From NCBI GenBank assembly GCA_021772015.1, contig JAETNS010000002.1, positions 181,530 through 245,529 on the forward strand: a stretch of DNA of 64,000 nt, in the 5' to 3' direction. Positions 15,858 through 25,538 of the stretch are shown here, one piece after another (within the stretch, counting starts at the first letter, position 1; every line of letters begins with the position of its first letter). The position numbers and the translations under genes are program-made. The DNA comes from Prevotellaceae bacterium. GTDB taxonomy: Bacteria > Bacteroidota > Bacteroidia > Bacteroidales > Muribaculaceae. The notes beneath the pieces are model-generated. The model was not told the DNA's origin. It did no database searches and worked only from the letters and a program-made list of their open reading frames with translations.

Positions 15858-18167
15858 ATGCTTAATCCGGTTAAAAAGACCATCACCTTGCCCGACGGAC
15901 GAGAGATCACTCTCGAGACTGGCAAACTCGCCAAGCAGGCTGATGGCGCGGTGGAGCTTCGCATGGGGAATACCATGCTGCTTGCCACCGTCGTGTCGGC
16001 CAAGGAGGCCGGCGAGGGGGTCGATTTCATGCCCCTCCAAGTTGACTACAAAGAAAAATTCTCATCAGCCGGCCGTTTTCCCGGCGGATTCCTCAAGCGC
16101 GAAGGCCGCGCGTCAGACTACGAGGTGCTGACCTCCCGTCTGGTCGATCGCGTGCTGCGTCCTCTTTTCCCCGATAATTACCATGCCGACACCTTCGTGC
16201 AGATAACAATGTTCTCTGCCGACGGCAACGACATGCCCGACGCTCTTGCCGGACTGGCCGCTTCCGCAGCCATCGCCGTCAGCGACATACCTTTCAACGG
16301 CCCCATCTCCGAAGTGCGTGTGGCCCGTATCGACGGCCGGTTTGTCATCGACCCCACCTACGAGCAGCTTGAGAAAGCTGACATGGAGCTGATGGTAGGC
16401 GCGACAGCCGACAACATAATGATGGTCGAGGGTGAGATGAACGAAGTCTCCGAAGCTGATCTGCTCGAAGCCCTCAAGACCGCCCATGCCGCCATCAAGG
16501 AGCAGTGTCAGGCGCAGCTCGAACTGGCCGAGATGGCCGGCAAGACCGTAAAGCGCGAGTACTGCCACGAGATTAACGACGAGGCTCTCCGCGAGGATGT
16601 CCGCGAAAAGACCTATGACAAGGCTTACGCAGTCGCCAAAGCCGGGTGCGCTGACAAGCACTGGCGCGAGGATGCCTTCAAGGCGATCTGTGACGAATAT
16701 ATCGAATCCCTTCCCGAAGAGGAGCGCGAGGAGAAAGCCCCTCTGGTAAAACGTTATTACCACGACGTTGAGCGCGACGCTGTGCGCCGTTGTATCCTCG
16801 ACGAGGGTATCCGTCTCGACGGCCGCAAGACCACCGAGATCCGCCCCATCTGGTGTGAGGTAGACTATGTCCCCGGCCCTCACGGATCGGCAGTCTTCAC
16901 CCGTGGAGAGACCCAGAGCCTCTCGACCGTGACCCTCGGCACGAAGCTCGACGAGAAGATCCTCGACGATGTCCTCAACCAGGGCCGCGAGCGTTTCCTG
17001 CTCCACTACAATTTCCCTCCCTTCTCGACAGGCGAGGCCAAAGCCCAGAGAGGTGTGGGCCGCCGCGAGATCGGTCATGGAAACCTTGCCCACCGCGCTC
17101 TCAAGCGGATGTTCCCCGATGACTTCCCCTACGTATGCCGCGTCGTGAGCGACATTCTGGAGAGCAACGGTTCATCCTCGATGGCCACCGTCTGTGCCGG
17201 TACCCTCGCTCTGCTCGATGCCGGTGTCAAGATGAAACGTCCTGTCAGCGGTATCGCCATGGGCCTCATCTCTGATGACAATTCCGACAAGTACGCCATC
17301 CTCTCCGACATCCTCGGCGATGAGGATCACCTCGGAGACATGGACTTCAAGGTTACAGGTACCCGTCAGGGTATCACCGCCACACAGATGGATATCAAGT
17401 GTGACGGCCTCAGCTACGAGATCCTCGAGCGCGCCCTCAACCAGGCCCGTGACGGCCGCCTCCATATCCTCGACAAGATCGAGGAGACAATCCCCGCTCC
17501 CCGCGAGGACTACAAGCCCCACGTGCCCCGCATCGTCACCATGCTCATTCCCAAGGAGCTTATCGGCGCGGTCATCGGCCCGGGCGGAAAAGTCATCCAG
17601 GGCATACAGGAGGAATCCGGAGCCACCGTATCGATCGACGAGATCCCCGAAGGCGGCCATATCGAGGTGGCAGCCGCCAACAAGGCCGCTATCGACAAGG
17701 CTCTCGAGATGATCAACCGTATCGTCGAGCTTCCGGAAGAGGGGAAGACCTACACCGGAAAGGTTCAGACCATCCAGGATTTCGGTGCGTTCATCGAATT
17801 CATGCCCAACCGTGACGGCCTGCTCCATATCTCCGAGATCTCCTGGGAGCGTGTTCCCGACATGGAGTCAAGCGGCCTGAAAGAGGGCGATATGGTGACT
17901 GTCAAGCTGATCGAGATCGACAAGAAGACCGGTAAATACCGTCTGTCGATGCGTGCCCTCCAGCCCAAGCCCGAAGGCTACGTCGAGGCTGCCGACCGTC
18001 CCCGTGGTCCGCGCCGCGACCGTGGCGAAGGCCGTGACGGCGACCGTCCCCGCCGCAGCTTCGATGACCGCCGCCGCAATGACGGAGACCGCGGTCCGCG
18101 CCGCGACAATGGCGACCGCCCCCGCCGTAATTTCGACGGTCCCCGCCGCCACGACAACAATGACTGA
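15858..18167 (+). CDS. pnp: Polynucleotide phosphorylase with arginine/aspartate-rich tail
   Basis: 769 residues. This 3'-5' exoribonuclease degrades RNA with phosphate and can also add nucleotides. Order of domains: RNase PH-like 1 (about 10-220), helical linker (240-320), RNase PH-like 2 (325-550, with [10 protein letters not shown] and [11 protein letters not shown]), KH (560-620, IGPGGKVIQ) and S1 (630-705, [20 protein letters not shown]). After S1 comes a 55-residue tail of R-P-R-R, D-R-R-R and D-N-G-D units, low in complexity at protein and DNA level. Such tails may bind RNA or partner proteins. It is transcribed alone and ends with a clear terminator. Confidence 0.97.
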   Translation: MLNPVKKTITLPDGREITLETGKLAKQADGAVELRMGNTMLLATVVSAKEAGEGVDFMPLQVDYKEKFSSAGRFPGGFLKREGRASDYEVLTSRLVDRVLRPLFPDNYHADTFVQITMFSADGNDMPDALAGLAASAAIAVSDIPFNGPISEVRVARIDGRFVIDPTYEQLEKADMELMVGATADNIMMVEGEMNEVSEADLLEALKTAHAAIKEQCQAQLELAEMAGKTVKREYCHEINDEALREDVREKTYDKAYAVAKAGCADKHWREDAFKAICDEYIESLPEEEREEKAPLVKRYYHDVERDAVRRCILDEGIRLDGRKTTEIRPIWCEVDYVPGPHGSAVFTRGETQSLSTVTLGTKLDEKILDDVLNQGRERFLLHYNFPPFSTGEAKAQRGVGRREIGHGNLAHRALKRMFPDDFPYVCRVVSDILESNGSSSMATVCAGTLALLDAGVKMKRPVSGIAMGLISDDNSDKYAILSDILGDEDHLGDMDFKVTGTRQGITATQMDIKCDGLSYEILERALNQARDGRLHILDKIEETIPAPREDYKPHVPRIVTMLIPKELIGAVIGPGGKVIQGIQEESGATVSIDEIPEGGHIEVAAANKAAIDKALEMINRIVELPEEGKTYTGKVQTIQDFGAFIEFMPNRDGLLHISEISWERVPDMESSGLKEGDMVTVKLIEIDKKTGKYRLSMRALQPKPEGYVEAADRPRGPRRDRGEGRDGDRPRRSFDDRRRNDGDRGPRRDNGDRPRRNFDGPRRHDNND

Positions 18168-18186
18168 TAGTATCTAACCCATACTG

Positions 18187-18221
18187 GCTCCCGCGTCAGA
18201 GATCAATTCTGTCGCGGGAGC
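18187..18221 (+). terminator. Terminator of pnp
   Basis: Stem GCTCCCGCG / CGCGGGAGC with extra TCAGA/TTCTG pairing, 20 bp after the pnp stop; followed by TGTCTT. Confidence 0.75.
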
Positions 18222-18280
18222 TGTCTTATAGAATCCACTCTTCCGGGAGAACCGCATCCTAACAAAGCAACGAGGTAGCC

Positions 18281-19918
18281 TTGAAAGTATATATACGGGA
18301 AATCAAATATGCCTGTCTGACTCTTGCCGTAATGTTATCCACTCTCTTGGGGACAAACGCGGCGGAGATAGACTATCATAAGTTCAACCGGCAGTTCGGC
18401 GACATGTCGCTGAAAGAACTCAACGCGCGGGGATGGGGATGCATCCAGCGCCATTCGCTTGACTCCGCCGGGGCATTCTACGCGATTTCGATTTCAAGGT
18501 ATTCGGAGTCTTTGCCTGCTGACGAGATGGAGCGTGTGGGGATCGCGTTTGTCAACACCGGTTATCTGTGGCTGTTCATCCGCAATAATCCTGAACATGC
18601 CTATCCTTTCCTGCACACGGCCATTTCGATAGGCCGGAGGCATGGGATTCCTTCGGTCAGGATCGGAGCTGGCGAGAATCTGGCAAAGATATACGCCGAT
18701 TACAACAATTATGCCAAGGCGATGAGCCTGTATGGCGAATCACTTGACGAGGCTCTGAGGCTCGGACTTGACTGGGGGATCACGATGACATTCATCGATA
18801 TGTTCTCCCTGGCCGCCCGGTGTGACCGTCTGGATGAGATCAAGGGGCAGGCAGAGGCTGTGGCCCGGTATCCATTCGATGGGAAAACCCCGATGGGGGC
18901 TTATTGCCGGGAGGTGGCCAGGGCCGCGGTAAGCATTCTGGAAGGTGATGCCGCTGAGGCTGTGGAGATACTGGAGTCAGCATCAGGATTGCTTGACTCG
19001 GAGTATGACCGCGAGCGTTATGAAGCCACGCATCTTTATCTGACAGGTCTGGCGTATATGCGCGAGGGGAACTATCCCGAGAGCATCCTGCGGTTTCGGC
19101 AGGCAAGGGATCTCGCGATTGCCTGCAACGCGCATGACATCGCGCAGAACATGTGTGAGTCTCTGGCCGTCGCTTATATGAATCACGAGAAACCTGACTC
19201 GGCGTACGCCACCAGCTATATGGCGCTCCAGATGCGCGACTCTCTGTTCAGTGCGGCCCGTTACGATGTGATAAAGAATCTCGAATCGGAAGCATCACTG
19301 TCAGGCATGCGGAAAGAGATCCGCGATTCCAAGGCGCGTGAGGAGAAGGTCAGGCTTACTCTGACGTTGATATCCGTGGCGGCTGTGATCGCGTTGGCGT
19401 TGTTGTGCATGCTGCTGGTCTACAATCGCCGGCTTAAAGAATCCAACCGTGAACTGTTTATAAAGAACATGGAGCTGGCCGCTGCCAGGGGGGAGAGTCC
19501 CCGTAAGAGAGATGAGCGGGTGGAATCCGGGGAGAGAGGGGAAAAAGTAGCGGCGGATGCCGGAGAACTGGAGCCGGTTCTCGAAAAGGTCAGGGAGGTT
19601 ATCTCCACAAGCCGGGAGGTATTTGACGCGGATTTCTCTCTCAGCCGTGTCGCTGAACTTACAGGTCTGAAATCAACGATGATATCTCGGGCAATAGCCG
19701 AGCTGACCGGCAAGAATCTAAGCACGCTGATAGCCGAACGACGGATACAGCGCGCCTGCCGTATTCTCGCCGATCCGGATGTAACGACAAGACTGACTAT
19801 GGATGCTATTGCCGAAAGTGTGGGTTACAAATCAAGGACATATTTCTCCGGAGTGTTCAAGGCCCACACCGGCCTGACCCCGACCGAATTTGTGCGTCAG
19901 GCGAAAAGAAACTGTTAA
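18281..19918 (+). CDS. TPR-transmembrane-AraC-type sensor-regulator
   Basis: 545 residues from a TTG at 18281, which gives a good signal or anchor (residues 1-27); an ATG at 18332 is the alternative. TPR-like helices cover about 30-330 (HLYLTGLAYMREGNYPESIL). One membrane span lies at about 363-385 (SVAAVIALALLCMLLVY). A charged linker follows, then an AraC-type HTH pair (about 450-545), with YKSRTYFSGVFKAHTGLTP as the second helix-turn-helix. The layout puts the TPR sensor in the periplasm and the DNA-binding part in the cytoplasm. It is known in Bacteroidota as a one-protein regulator. It lies just upstream of two secreted-protein genes, its likely targets. A second gene of this layout is at 41636-43417. 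Confidence 0.85.
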   Translation: MKVYIREIKYACLTLAVMLSTLLGTNAAEIDYHKFNRQFGDMSLKELNARGWGCIQRHSLDSAGAFYAISISRYSESLPADEMERVGIAFVNTGYLWLFIRNNPEHAYPFLHTAISIGRRHGIPSVRIGAGENLAKIYADYNNYAKAMSLYGESLDEALRLGLDWGITMTFIDMFSLAARCDRLDEIKGQAEAVARYPFDGKTPMGAYCREVARAAVSILEGDAAEAVEILESASGLLDSEYDRERYEATHLYLTGLAYMREGNYPESILRFRQARDLAIACNAHDIAQNMCESLAVAYMNHEKPDSAYATSYMALQMRDSLFSAARYDVIKNLESEASLSGMRKEIRDSKAREEKVRLTLTLISVAAVIALALLCMLLVYNRRLKESNRELFIKNMELAAARGESPRKRDERVESGERGEKVAADAGELEPVLEKVREVISTSREVFDADFSLSRVAELTGLKSTMISRAIAELTGKNLSTLIAERRIQRACRILADPDVTTRLTMDAIAESVGYKSRTYFSGVFKAHTGLTPTEFVRQAKRNC

Positions 19919-19940
19919 AAAAGGGCGGTAGACCCTTGTT

Positions 19941-19972
19941 AAAATGTCTGAAAAATAAAATTCAGACATTTT
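19941..19972 (+). terminator. Hairpin between regulator and secreted genes
   Basis: 12-bp stem AAAATGTCTGAA / TTCAGACATTTT, 8-nt loop, followed by TTGG after a T-rich arm. It is 22 bp after the regulator stop. It could also be an operator for the promoter starting at 19986. Confidence 0.65.
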
Positions 19973-19985
19973 TGGTTGTTGCAAA

Positions 19986-20018
19986 TTGCCGTGATCTTAT
20001 AGCGGTTGAGTATCTTTG
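19986..20018 (+). promoter_or_regulatory. Promoter of the secreted-protein pair
   Basis: TTG (19986-19988), 22-nt spacer, perfect -7 box TATCTTTG (20011-20018). The leader is about 130 nt before the ATG at 20158. Confidence 0.65.
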
Positions 20019-20157
20019 TGGACGGCTAATTGGTGGTTTTGCTGGCAAAAACACAGCTTTCTCCATTCGTTGCCGACAAAGGAAGACCCGTGTAATATGC
20101 TCCCCACGGATATCCTTGGAAAAAGTAATGCGGGAGCTTCAAGTCATCAGTATTCTT

Positions 20158-20622
20158 ATGCGAAAATTTTTACTTTCACTCCTGACGGCCATCAGTGGCC
20201 TGGCGGCTTCCGCTGCCGGCTACAATGTGGTGGTCGTAACACTTGCCAGTGGAGAGGAGCTGGATATCGTCATGCGCGATGATCTGGCGGTACGTTTCAC
20301 TGACAGCCATCTTGTGGCATCAAGCGGTGAGGCGACGGTTGAAATCCCCAAGGCCGATATCGCCTGTTTCCAGCATGTATACAAACCGCAGTCATCAGTG
20401 GATGAGTTTTGCCGCCCCGAGGATGAGATGATAATGGATGGAGATATGCTGCTTTTCAGCAATATGCCGGAGGGTAGCCGCGTGGTGGTGTGTGATTTCT
20501 CCGGCAAGACGGTGATGGCGCGGGAGGTGTCCGGTGAGGCCTCGGTTTTCCTTGGAGAACTCCTGCCGGGATCTTACATTGTGAATGTCAACAACAAGTC
20601 ATATAAAATATCCCTACGTTAA
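20158..20622 (+). CDS. Small secreted protein with T9SS-type C-terminus
   Basis: 154 residues from the ATG at 20158. The frame is open further upstream, but only this start gives a signal peptide (RKFLLSLLTAISGLAASAAG) and it lies downstream of the promoter. The mature N-terminus has ASGEELDIVMRDDLAVRF and EIPKADIACF, a short beta-rich pattern whose sense resembles the start of the next gene's product. The last 60 residues (FSGKTVMAREVSGEAS, LLPGSYIVNVNNKSYKISLR) form a sorting-type domain. No catalytic motif and no assigned function. The next gene starts 6 bp after the stop, so they form an operon. Confidence 0.75.
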   Translation: MRKFLLSLLTAISGLAASAAGYNVVVVTLASGEELDIVMRDDLAVRFTDSHLVASSGEATVEIPKADIACFQHVYKPQSSVDEFCRPEDEMIMDGDMLLFSNMPEGSRVVVCDFSGKTVMAREVSGEASVFLGELLPGSYIVNVNNKSYKISLR

Positions 20623-20628
20623 GCAGTC

Positions 20629-22818
20629 ATGAAAAAAACAGTTATCAGCTGCTTGGCGGCAGCATCCGTGGCATCGGTGATATTCGCCGCGTCAGACAAA
20701 ATCGGTATCATCTCGGAGGGTATTCTTGTGAAAATGCTTGCTGTCGATGATATCGAACAAATAACATATTCCGGAGAGGCCGGTACGGAGGGTTACACCC
20801 ACATGGTGGTTGACTTGAAGAACAGTCAGTCGCAATCTGTCTCGCTCGATGAAATGAGCGGTATGGTATATCAGCATTCGCTGGGCGACTGCCCGGTGAC
20901 AATAGAGGTCACTCCCCGTTACGAGAGCGCGCAGCTGAAAGTGACATCTCCTGATCCTGACACCTATTACCGGATCTCCGGATATCCCGAATCGATGCTT
21001 GAAGAGATCGGGGCGGATGAAAGCATATGGGCGCAGGTCCTGATGGAAGATGACATTGCGTACATTTATTCCGTGGCGGAATACTACGGAAAACCATTGT
21101 CGGAATTCGATCCGGATGACATCTTTTCCAGTGGAAGCCAGACACGAGACTGGTTCCCTTCCGTACAGATTTCGGGCAATACTCCCATCGCCTTGGTGGT
21201 CTATTCGGCCACACTGGAGGGGGATGAGATCGTGCCCACTTCCGATCCGACCCTGATAAGGTTCTCAACCCGTAAACTTGAAATCCTCGATGTCCCGTTC
21301 CAGATCGACGCGGAGATGACCTCCAACTCCATCACTGTCAAGGCGGATGCTCCTGAAGAGTTCGGCGATATGCCGTTCTATGTCACGGCTTATTCGAAGG
21401 ATGATGTTGAGGCCTACGGGCTTGATTATCTTGTGTCCAACACGCAGCATTCCCTTGAGAACAAGGTATGGAACTACGGGTCGAGCTGGGAGGCAGAGAC
21501 ATTTATCGGCCACGGAGAGACAACTCTGACAAACAGACTGATGGGAGAGGAGATGGTCGGTGTCGCATTCGGGATAGATTACGGCATCGTAAACACTGTG
21601 GCGAAATCCAGGACCTTCGTCATCCCCGAGCCGGAGATCGTCGATGATTGTGTCTTCACTGTGACCGCTACCCAGCAGTCTCCTTCGGAATTTATCCTTG
21701 ATGTGGCTCCGTCGCGGGATGACACCCGCTATGCGGCCCTGCTGGTCGAGAAATCGAAGTTGTCGGATACAAACACTCCGGCGATGGCGATAGCCCGCAC
21801 TATACGGTTCATGAACTCCACCCACACGATAGACTGGAATGACTCGGAACTGATATTCACAGGAACTAACAGCCTCAGCACGCATGATGACATGCTTGAA
21901 GGTGTGTATCTCAATGTGGGGACAGATTATGTGGCTCTCATCTTCGGCGTGGACGTGAATGGCCGCCGCACGACAGAAATCAAGGAGGTTGAGATATCAC
22001 CGCAGAGCCAGGTGGTTTCTTCTCTGTCGTTTGATGTAGCGTTCTCTGATTTCGACTCGTCGAGCAAATGGACCCACATGCTGACAGCGACTGTCACCCC
22101 CTCGGATCCTGACGCAAAGTATGTCTTTGTGTATTTGCCTGCCAGCAACAGGGCGGTCGACCTCACCAAGACCGATGAGGAGCTGATGACAGGGTATGTC
22201 GAGGCTCAAGGGGAATGGCTGGAGCTCCACACGGGTGAACTGACCAAGCGTATGTCGTTCGGCTCGGAATATGATTCCGAGGCGGGAGGCTATGTTTTCA
22301 AGGAGTTTGTGCTGATGATCTACGGATATGATGGAGAGATAACCTCTCCGCTGTACGCCTATACAATCAATTCAGACACCGGTGAAGCTGTTCAGGTGAG
22401 GGGACCTAAGGAGGCTGCGCCTTTGACTTTCGATATTGTAAAGGATGAGTTCACTGCGACAAACAAATGGGCCCACTACCTTAAACTGACCGTTACCCCC
22501 TCTGATCCCGAAGCGAAGTATGTGGTTGAATATCTCTCGGAGAATAATCCTTCGACTGATTTCACTGTCGACGACGCTACGTTCATAAAGAATTATGTGG
22601 ATATCCAGGGTGAGTATCTTACCCTTCATACCGGCGAGCTGGAGAAGACTTGTGCTTTCGGTTCGGAATATGATTCCGAAGCGGGAGGGTATGTTTTCAA
22701 ACCTTATATCCTTTTCGTGTTCGGATATGACGGTGAGGCCACCTCTGATTTATACATGTATCGCGTCAACACAGATGACGGCACAATGGAGCAACTGCGT
22801 GGTCCGGGTATGGAATGA
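20629..22818 (+). CDS. Secreted protein with two C-terminal tandem repeats, unknown function
   Basis: 729 residues. The signal peptide ends near SVIFAAS. The N-terminus (SEGILVKMLAVDDIEQITYS) echoes the preceding small protein. The body is acidic and beta-rich, with Fn3-like spacing, but no family is recognised. The end is two copies of a unit of about 125 residues (22024-22410 and 22421-22800). Both contain KWxHxLxxTVTPSDPxAKYV, the motif FGSEYDSEAGGYVFK and a closing GYDGE-TS-LY. There is no sorting-type C-terminus after the second copy, so if exported by T9SS it lacks the usual signal. It is coupled to the small secreted gene and lies downstream of the TPR-AraC regulator, which suggests a regulated surface or periplasmic component. 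Confidence 0.7.
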   Translation: MKKTVISCLAAASVASVIFAASDKIGIISEGILVKMLAVDDIEQITYSGEAGTEGYTHMVVDLKNSQSQSVSLDEMSGMVYQHSLGDCPVTIEVTPRYESAQLKVTSPDPDTYYRISGYPESMLEEIGADESIWAQVLMEDDIAYIYSVAEYYGKPLSEFDPDDIFSSGSQTRDWFPSVQISGNTPIALVVYSATLEGDEIVPTSDPTLIRFSTRKLEILDVPFQIDAEMTSNSITVKADAPEEFGDMPFYVTAYSKDDVEAYGLDYLVSNTQHSLENKVWNYGSSWEAETFIGHGETTLTNRLMGEEMVGVAFGIDYGIVNTVAKSRTFVIPEPEIVDDCVFTVTATQQSPSEFILDVAPSRDDTRYAALLVEKSKLSDTNTPAMAIARTIRFMNSTHTIDWNDSELIFTGTNSLSTHDDMLEGVYLNVGTDYVALIFGVDVNGRRTTEIKEVEISPQSQVVSSLSFDVAFSDFDSSSKWTHMLTATVTPSDPDAKYVFVYLPASNRAVDLTKTDEELMTGYVEAQGEWLELHTGELTKRMSFGSEYDSEAGGYVFKEFVLMIYGYDGEITSPLYAYTINSDTGEAVQVRGPKEAAPLTFDIVKDEFTATNKWAHYLKLTVTPSDPEAKYVVEYLSENNPSTDFTVDDATFIKNYVDIQGEYLTLHTGELEKTCAFGSEYDSEAGGYVFKPYILFVFGYDGEATSDLYMYRVNTDDGTMEQLRGPGME
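22024..22800 (+). repeat. Two tandem coding repeats of about 385 bp
   Basis: Each unit encodes the segments TPSDP, HTGEL and FGSEYDSEAGGYVF at matching positions. DNA identity is high around 22260-22295 and 22662-22697. Confidence 0.7.
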
Positions 22819-22846
22819 CGGATAATATAACTATTAACGGTTTATC

Positions 22847-22882
22847 AGAAGGGCCTGTGTCACAATTGACGCAGGCCCTTCT
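22847..22882. terminator. Bidirectional terminator between convergent genes
   Basis: 11-bp stem AGAAGGGCCTG / CAGGCCCTTCT with partial further pairing in the loop (TGTCA/TGACG). It separates genes ending at 22818 (+) and 22913 (-). Confidence 0.8.
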
Positions 22883-22912
22883 GTCATGTCATTATATATA
22901 ATCTATATATGG

Positions 22913-25288
22913 TTAAGGTATTACGACTTTGGTGATCTTGCTGCCCTGACGGCGTATGTAGATTCCGTTGGCAGGCTCGGCTACACGGAGGCCCTGGAGG
23001 TTGTAATATTCCACAGGTTCATCGATGTCTACGGTCACTGTTTCAACGCCGCTGGTTTTATTGATGGTGAACTTGTAGTTCTTGTTGCCGTTATTGTCCC
23101 AGCTGCTTCCTGTGTTGGTTACGAAACTGATATAGTTCACATTCTGTGAAGCATTGTTGAATGGGCCGATCTTCACCTCCATCTTCCCATCTGAATTTCT
23201 ATAGAAGGGGGTACGGGCGGCTTTGCCATCGGAATGATACTGGCTTCCTTCGGGGAGATATGCCTCTATCGGTTTCTCGTAGTCATTGACACCCCAGTGA
23301 AGTATCATGCCATCCTGTCCTTCGGGAGCTACGATAGTCACGACATCATTCACGGTCGGGCTGGAGGGGGTCACTATGTAGCTGCCTGTGTCGTTGCCGG
23401 GGGTGGGATCATCCGGACTGCTGCCTTGGCCGTCACCGACATATACATGAAGGATCATCGAGCGGGAAATGTTCCCTTTGTTGTCGGTCGCTTCCACATA
23501 ATAGTCAACAAGCACATTCTTCAGGCCTTTGATCACGGCTGAATATTCGTCAGCCTTGTAGAGCGGCAGCGGATTGGTAATGGAGGAGATGCTGGCAGGT
23601 GTCATCTCCAACTCCACCCAGTCTCCTACTTCATCGCCTCCCTGATAGGTTTCGTTCTGTCTGGATGAGACAGGATTTTTTCCGTCTTTATCGACACGGT
23701 ATTTCACCTTGACCGACTTAAGGCCGGAAAGGTCGAACACATATGACCATACAGTGAAGTCGCAAGGCATCACCACATCGAATTCCTTGCTGCCGGGGTT
23801 GTAGGGTTCGCGCTGTGGATGGTAGATTGACGGCCCTGTCTGGTCCTGTCCGCTTTCTATGATCGTTTTTACAGCATTCACGGCCATATTTGCAGCCAAG
23901 GCAGGTTTGGAGTCCCATTCCTCTGTGCCGTCCCAGTACCAGTAGCAGCTTGTCTCGCCGAGCATCAGGTTATCCCAGGCCTCGCTGACCTTCGGGTCTG
24001 AGGGGCTTATCGCAGCGGCGGTCTTCACATAGTTGGAAGCGGCGGTGATGATGCCCCATGAGTTGTGGTCAGGGCTGTAGGGCTCTGAAGCACCTGCATA
24101 TGAGCCTTTGTCACCGTTCCATTTCTTGAACTCCGGATCGGCTCCGGCGCCCCACCAGGATCCGGACTCGACATGGATCACATCATCGTCGGCTGGCGGG
24201 AAGCGGTCGAGGTAGTCCTGGATGGTTGTGCATTCGAAACGGTCGGGATTAGCCTTGAGCCAATCAACGAATCCCTGGAAGTTGGAACCATAATAGCTTG
24301 CCGATCCGCCGCCGTGGTTATCGCCGTCATGATGTAGCACTATCAATATGGGATGCTGCGGATCGGTGTTCCACTTCTCGATCTGGCTGATACATGCCTC
24401 ATACTGAAGGGCACCGAAACCGCCACGACCATCTTCATTGCCGTAGGCATATGAGGTGGGCACGGCAATCATCCTGTATTCCTGGGCTGTTGCCGGATCA
24501 ACATATTTGATCCAATGAGGACGGTGGCCCCATCCGGCTGAGATGCTGCCGGGACAATACATGCCGTCGACATGCTGCCAGTCCTGCGGATCGGGATTGA
24601 GGACATCGGCTTTGTTGGGCCGCTGTTCGCCGATAGCTCCCATCCAGCCGAACCCTTCCGCAGCTCGGTCAAAGTGCATGTTGTCGACCATCACCCATTC
24701 CAGCCCTTCTTTCACAAGCGCAGGGATCATGTGGGTCTCAAAAGCATTTTCAGGAGGGAATATGCCTTTTGAATAAGGCATTCCGGGGAAATTCTCGGCG
24801 AAGCATTCGCGATGACGGCGTATCTGGTTACGGGCGTCCTCCTCGTCGATAAGGGCCATCAGAGGATGGTAGTAGCCGAATCCCACCATCTCAAGACGCT
24901 GGTTGCCGAGAGCGGTCTTTTGCTGGATCATGTCGATCCAGTTCTTTTTCCAGTTTTTGAAATGTCCCCCTTTGGCTTCTATAACGTTGAGATTCTCAAC
25001 CAGTGACCCTGAGAAAGAGACCTGCGCTCCACCGGGGAGATCGGCCGAGATGAGTTTTTTCACCGCATCTGCCGGCCAGTTGGTGTAAGCGCCTGTACGT
25101 GAGGTAAACACGTCAAGAAGATCGTAAGACATCACGCCACTCTGGTGAGTCTGCATCACATCCTCGCCGGGATTGTAGATGGGCTGATGCATGTGCCATT
25201 GAAAGCTGATATAAACCTTCGGCTTTTCGGTCTGGGCGCTCAAAGTCAAAGCGCATGCCGCGAGGGCACCGACCATGATTTTTTTCAT
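22913..25288 (-). CDS. Secreted GH57-type glycoside hydrolase with T9SS-type end
   Basis: 791 residues. The signal peptide ends near LSAQTEK. The catalytic part starts with the GH57 region I motif WHMHQPIYNP (about 30-40); GFGYYHPLM, KGIFPPENAFE (about 170) and VMVDNMHFD follow in the order expected for the (beta/alpha)7 fold of GH57. Which Glu acts as nucleophile cannot be fixed by eye. After residue 500 come beta-sandwich modules, one with IVTPSSPTVNDVVTIVAPEG, resembling a starch-binding or Ig-like module. The last 40 residues (VEYYNLQGLRVAEPANGIYI) are a sorting-type end. GH57 enzymes act on alpha-glucans (amylase, pullulanase or branching types). Secretion and nearby starch genes suggest extracellular starch or glycogen as substrate. 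Confidence 0.82.
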   Translation of the reverse strand: MKKIMVGALAACALTLSAQTEKPKVYISFQWHMHQPIYNPGEDVMQTHQSGVMSYDLLDVFTSRTGAYTNWPADAVKKLISADLPGGAQVSFSGSLVENLNVIEAKGGHFKNWKKNWIDMIQQKTALGNQRLEMVGFGYYHPLMALIDEEDARNQIRRHRECFAENFPGMPYSKGIFPPENAFETHMIPALVKEGLEWVMVDNMHFDRAAEGFGWMGAIGEQRPNKADVLNPDPQDWQHVDGMYCPGSISAGWGHRPHWIKYVDPATAQEYRMIAVPTSYAYGNEDGRGGFGALQYEACISQIEKWNTDPQHPILIVLHHDGDNHGGGSASYYGSNFQGFVDWLKANPDRFECTTIQDYLDRFPPADDDVIHVESGSWWGAGADPEFKKWNGDKGSYAGASEPYSPDHNSWGIITAASNYVKTAAAISPSDPKVSEAWDNLMLGETSCYWYWDGTEEWDSKPALAANMAVNAVKTIIESGQDQTGPSIYHPQREPYNPGSKEFDVVMPCDFTVWSYVFDLSGLKSVKVKYRVDKDGKNPVSSRQNETYQGGDEVGDWVELEMTPASISSITNPLPLYKADEYSAVIKGLKNVLVDYYVEATDNKGNISRSMILHVYVGDGQGSSPDDPTPGNDTGSYIVTPSSPTVNDVVTIVAPEGQDGMILHWGVNDYEKPIEAYLPEGSQYHSDGKAARTPFYRNSDGKMEVKIGPFNNASQNVNYISFVTNTGSSWDNNGNKNYKFTINKTSGVETVTVDIDEPVEYYNLQGLRVAEPANGIYIRRQGSKITKVVIP

Positions 25289-25344
25289 GAATTAGAAAAG
25301 TTTGTGTTAGTTGAATGTTGAGTAAGTAAGTATATAACGATGTG

Positions 25345-25372
25345 CAAAGTTAATAAAATTTCGAAAGATCAA
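25345..25372 (-). promoter_or_regulatory. Candidate promoter of the GH57 gene
   Basis: Minus strand TAACTTTG at 25352-25345; the nearest TTG is at 25372-25370, spacer 17 nt, slightly short. It lies in the 250-bp gap 25289-25538, which has no gene. Confidence 0.5.
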
Positions 25373-25538
25373 AAAAATCTTGTGCAGTAATTATTGCGGT
25401 AGCAATATGTTATGTCATTTGAAGAGTCAGGATAGGGCTAACGGCTGAGAATCATCTGGATTTTCAGTGTTAAATTCTTTTATATCTGTTTCGCAAAATT
25501 CGTGATCTTGCGGCAAGATATTTATCTATGTTTCGCGG

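Noticed and set aside
16113..17093. 326-codon minus-strand open frame inside pnp
   Set aside because: It is fully antisense to the conserved RNase PH domains; its length reflects high GC codon use, not a gene.
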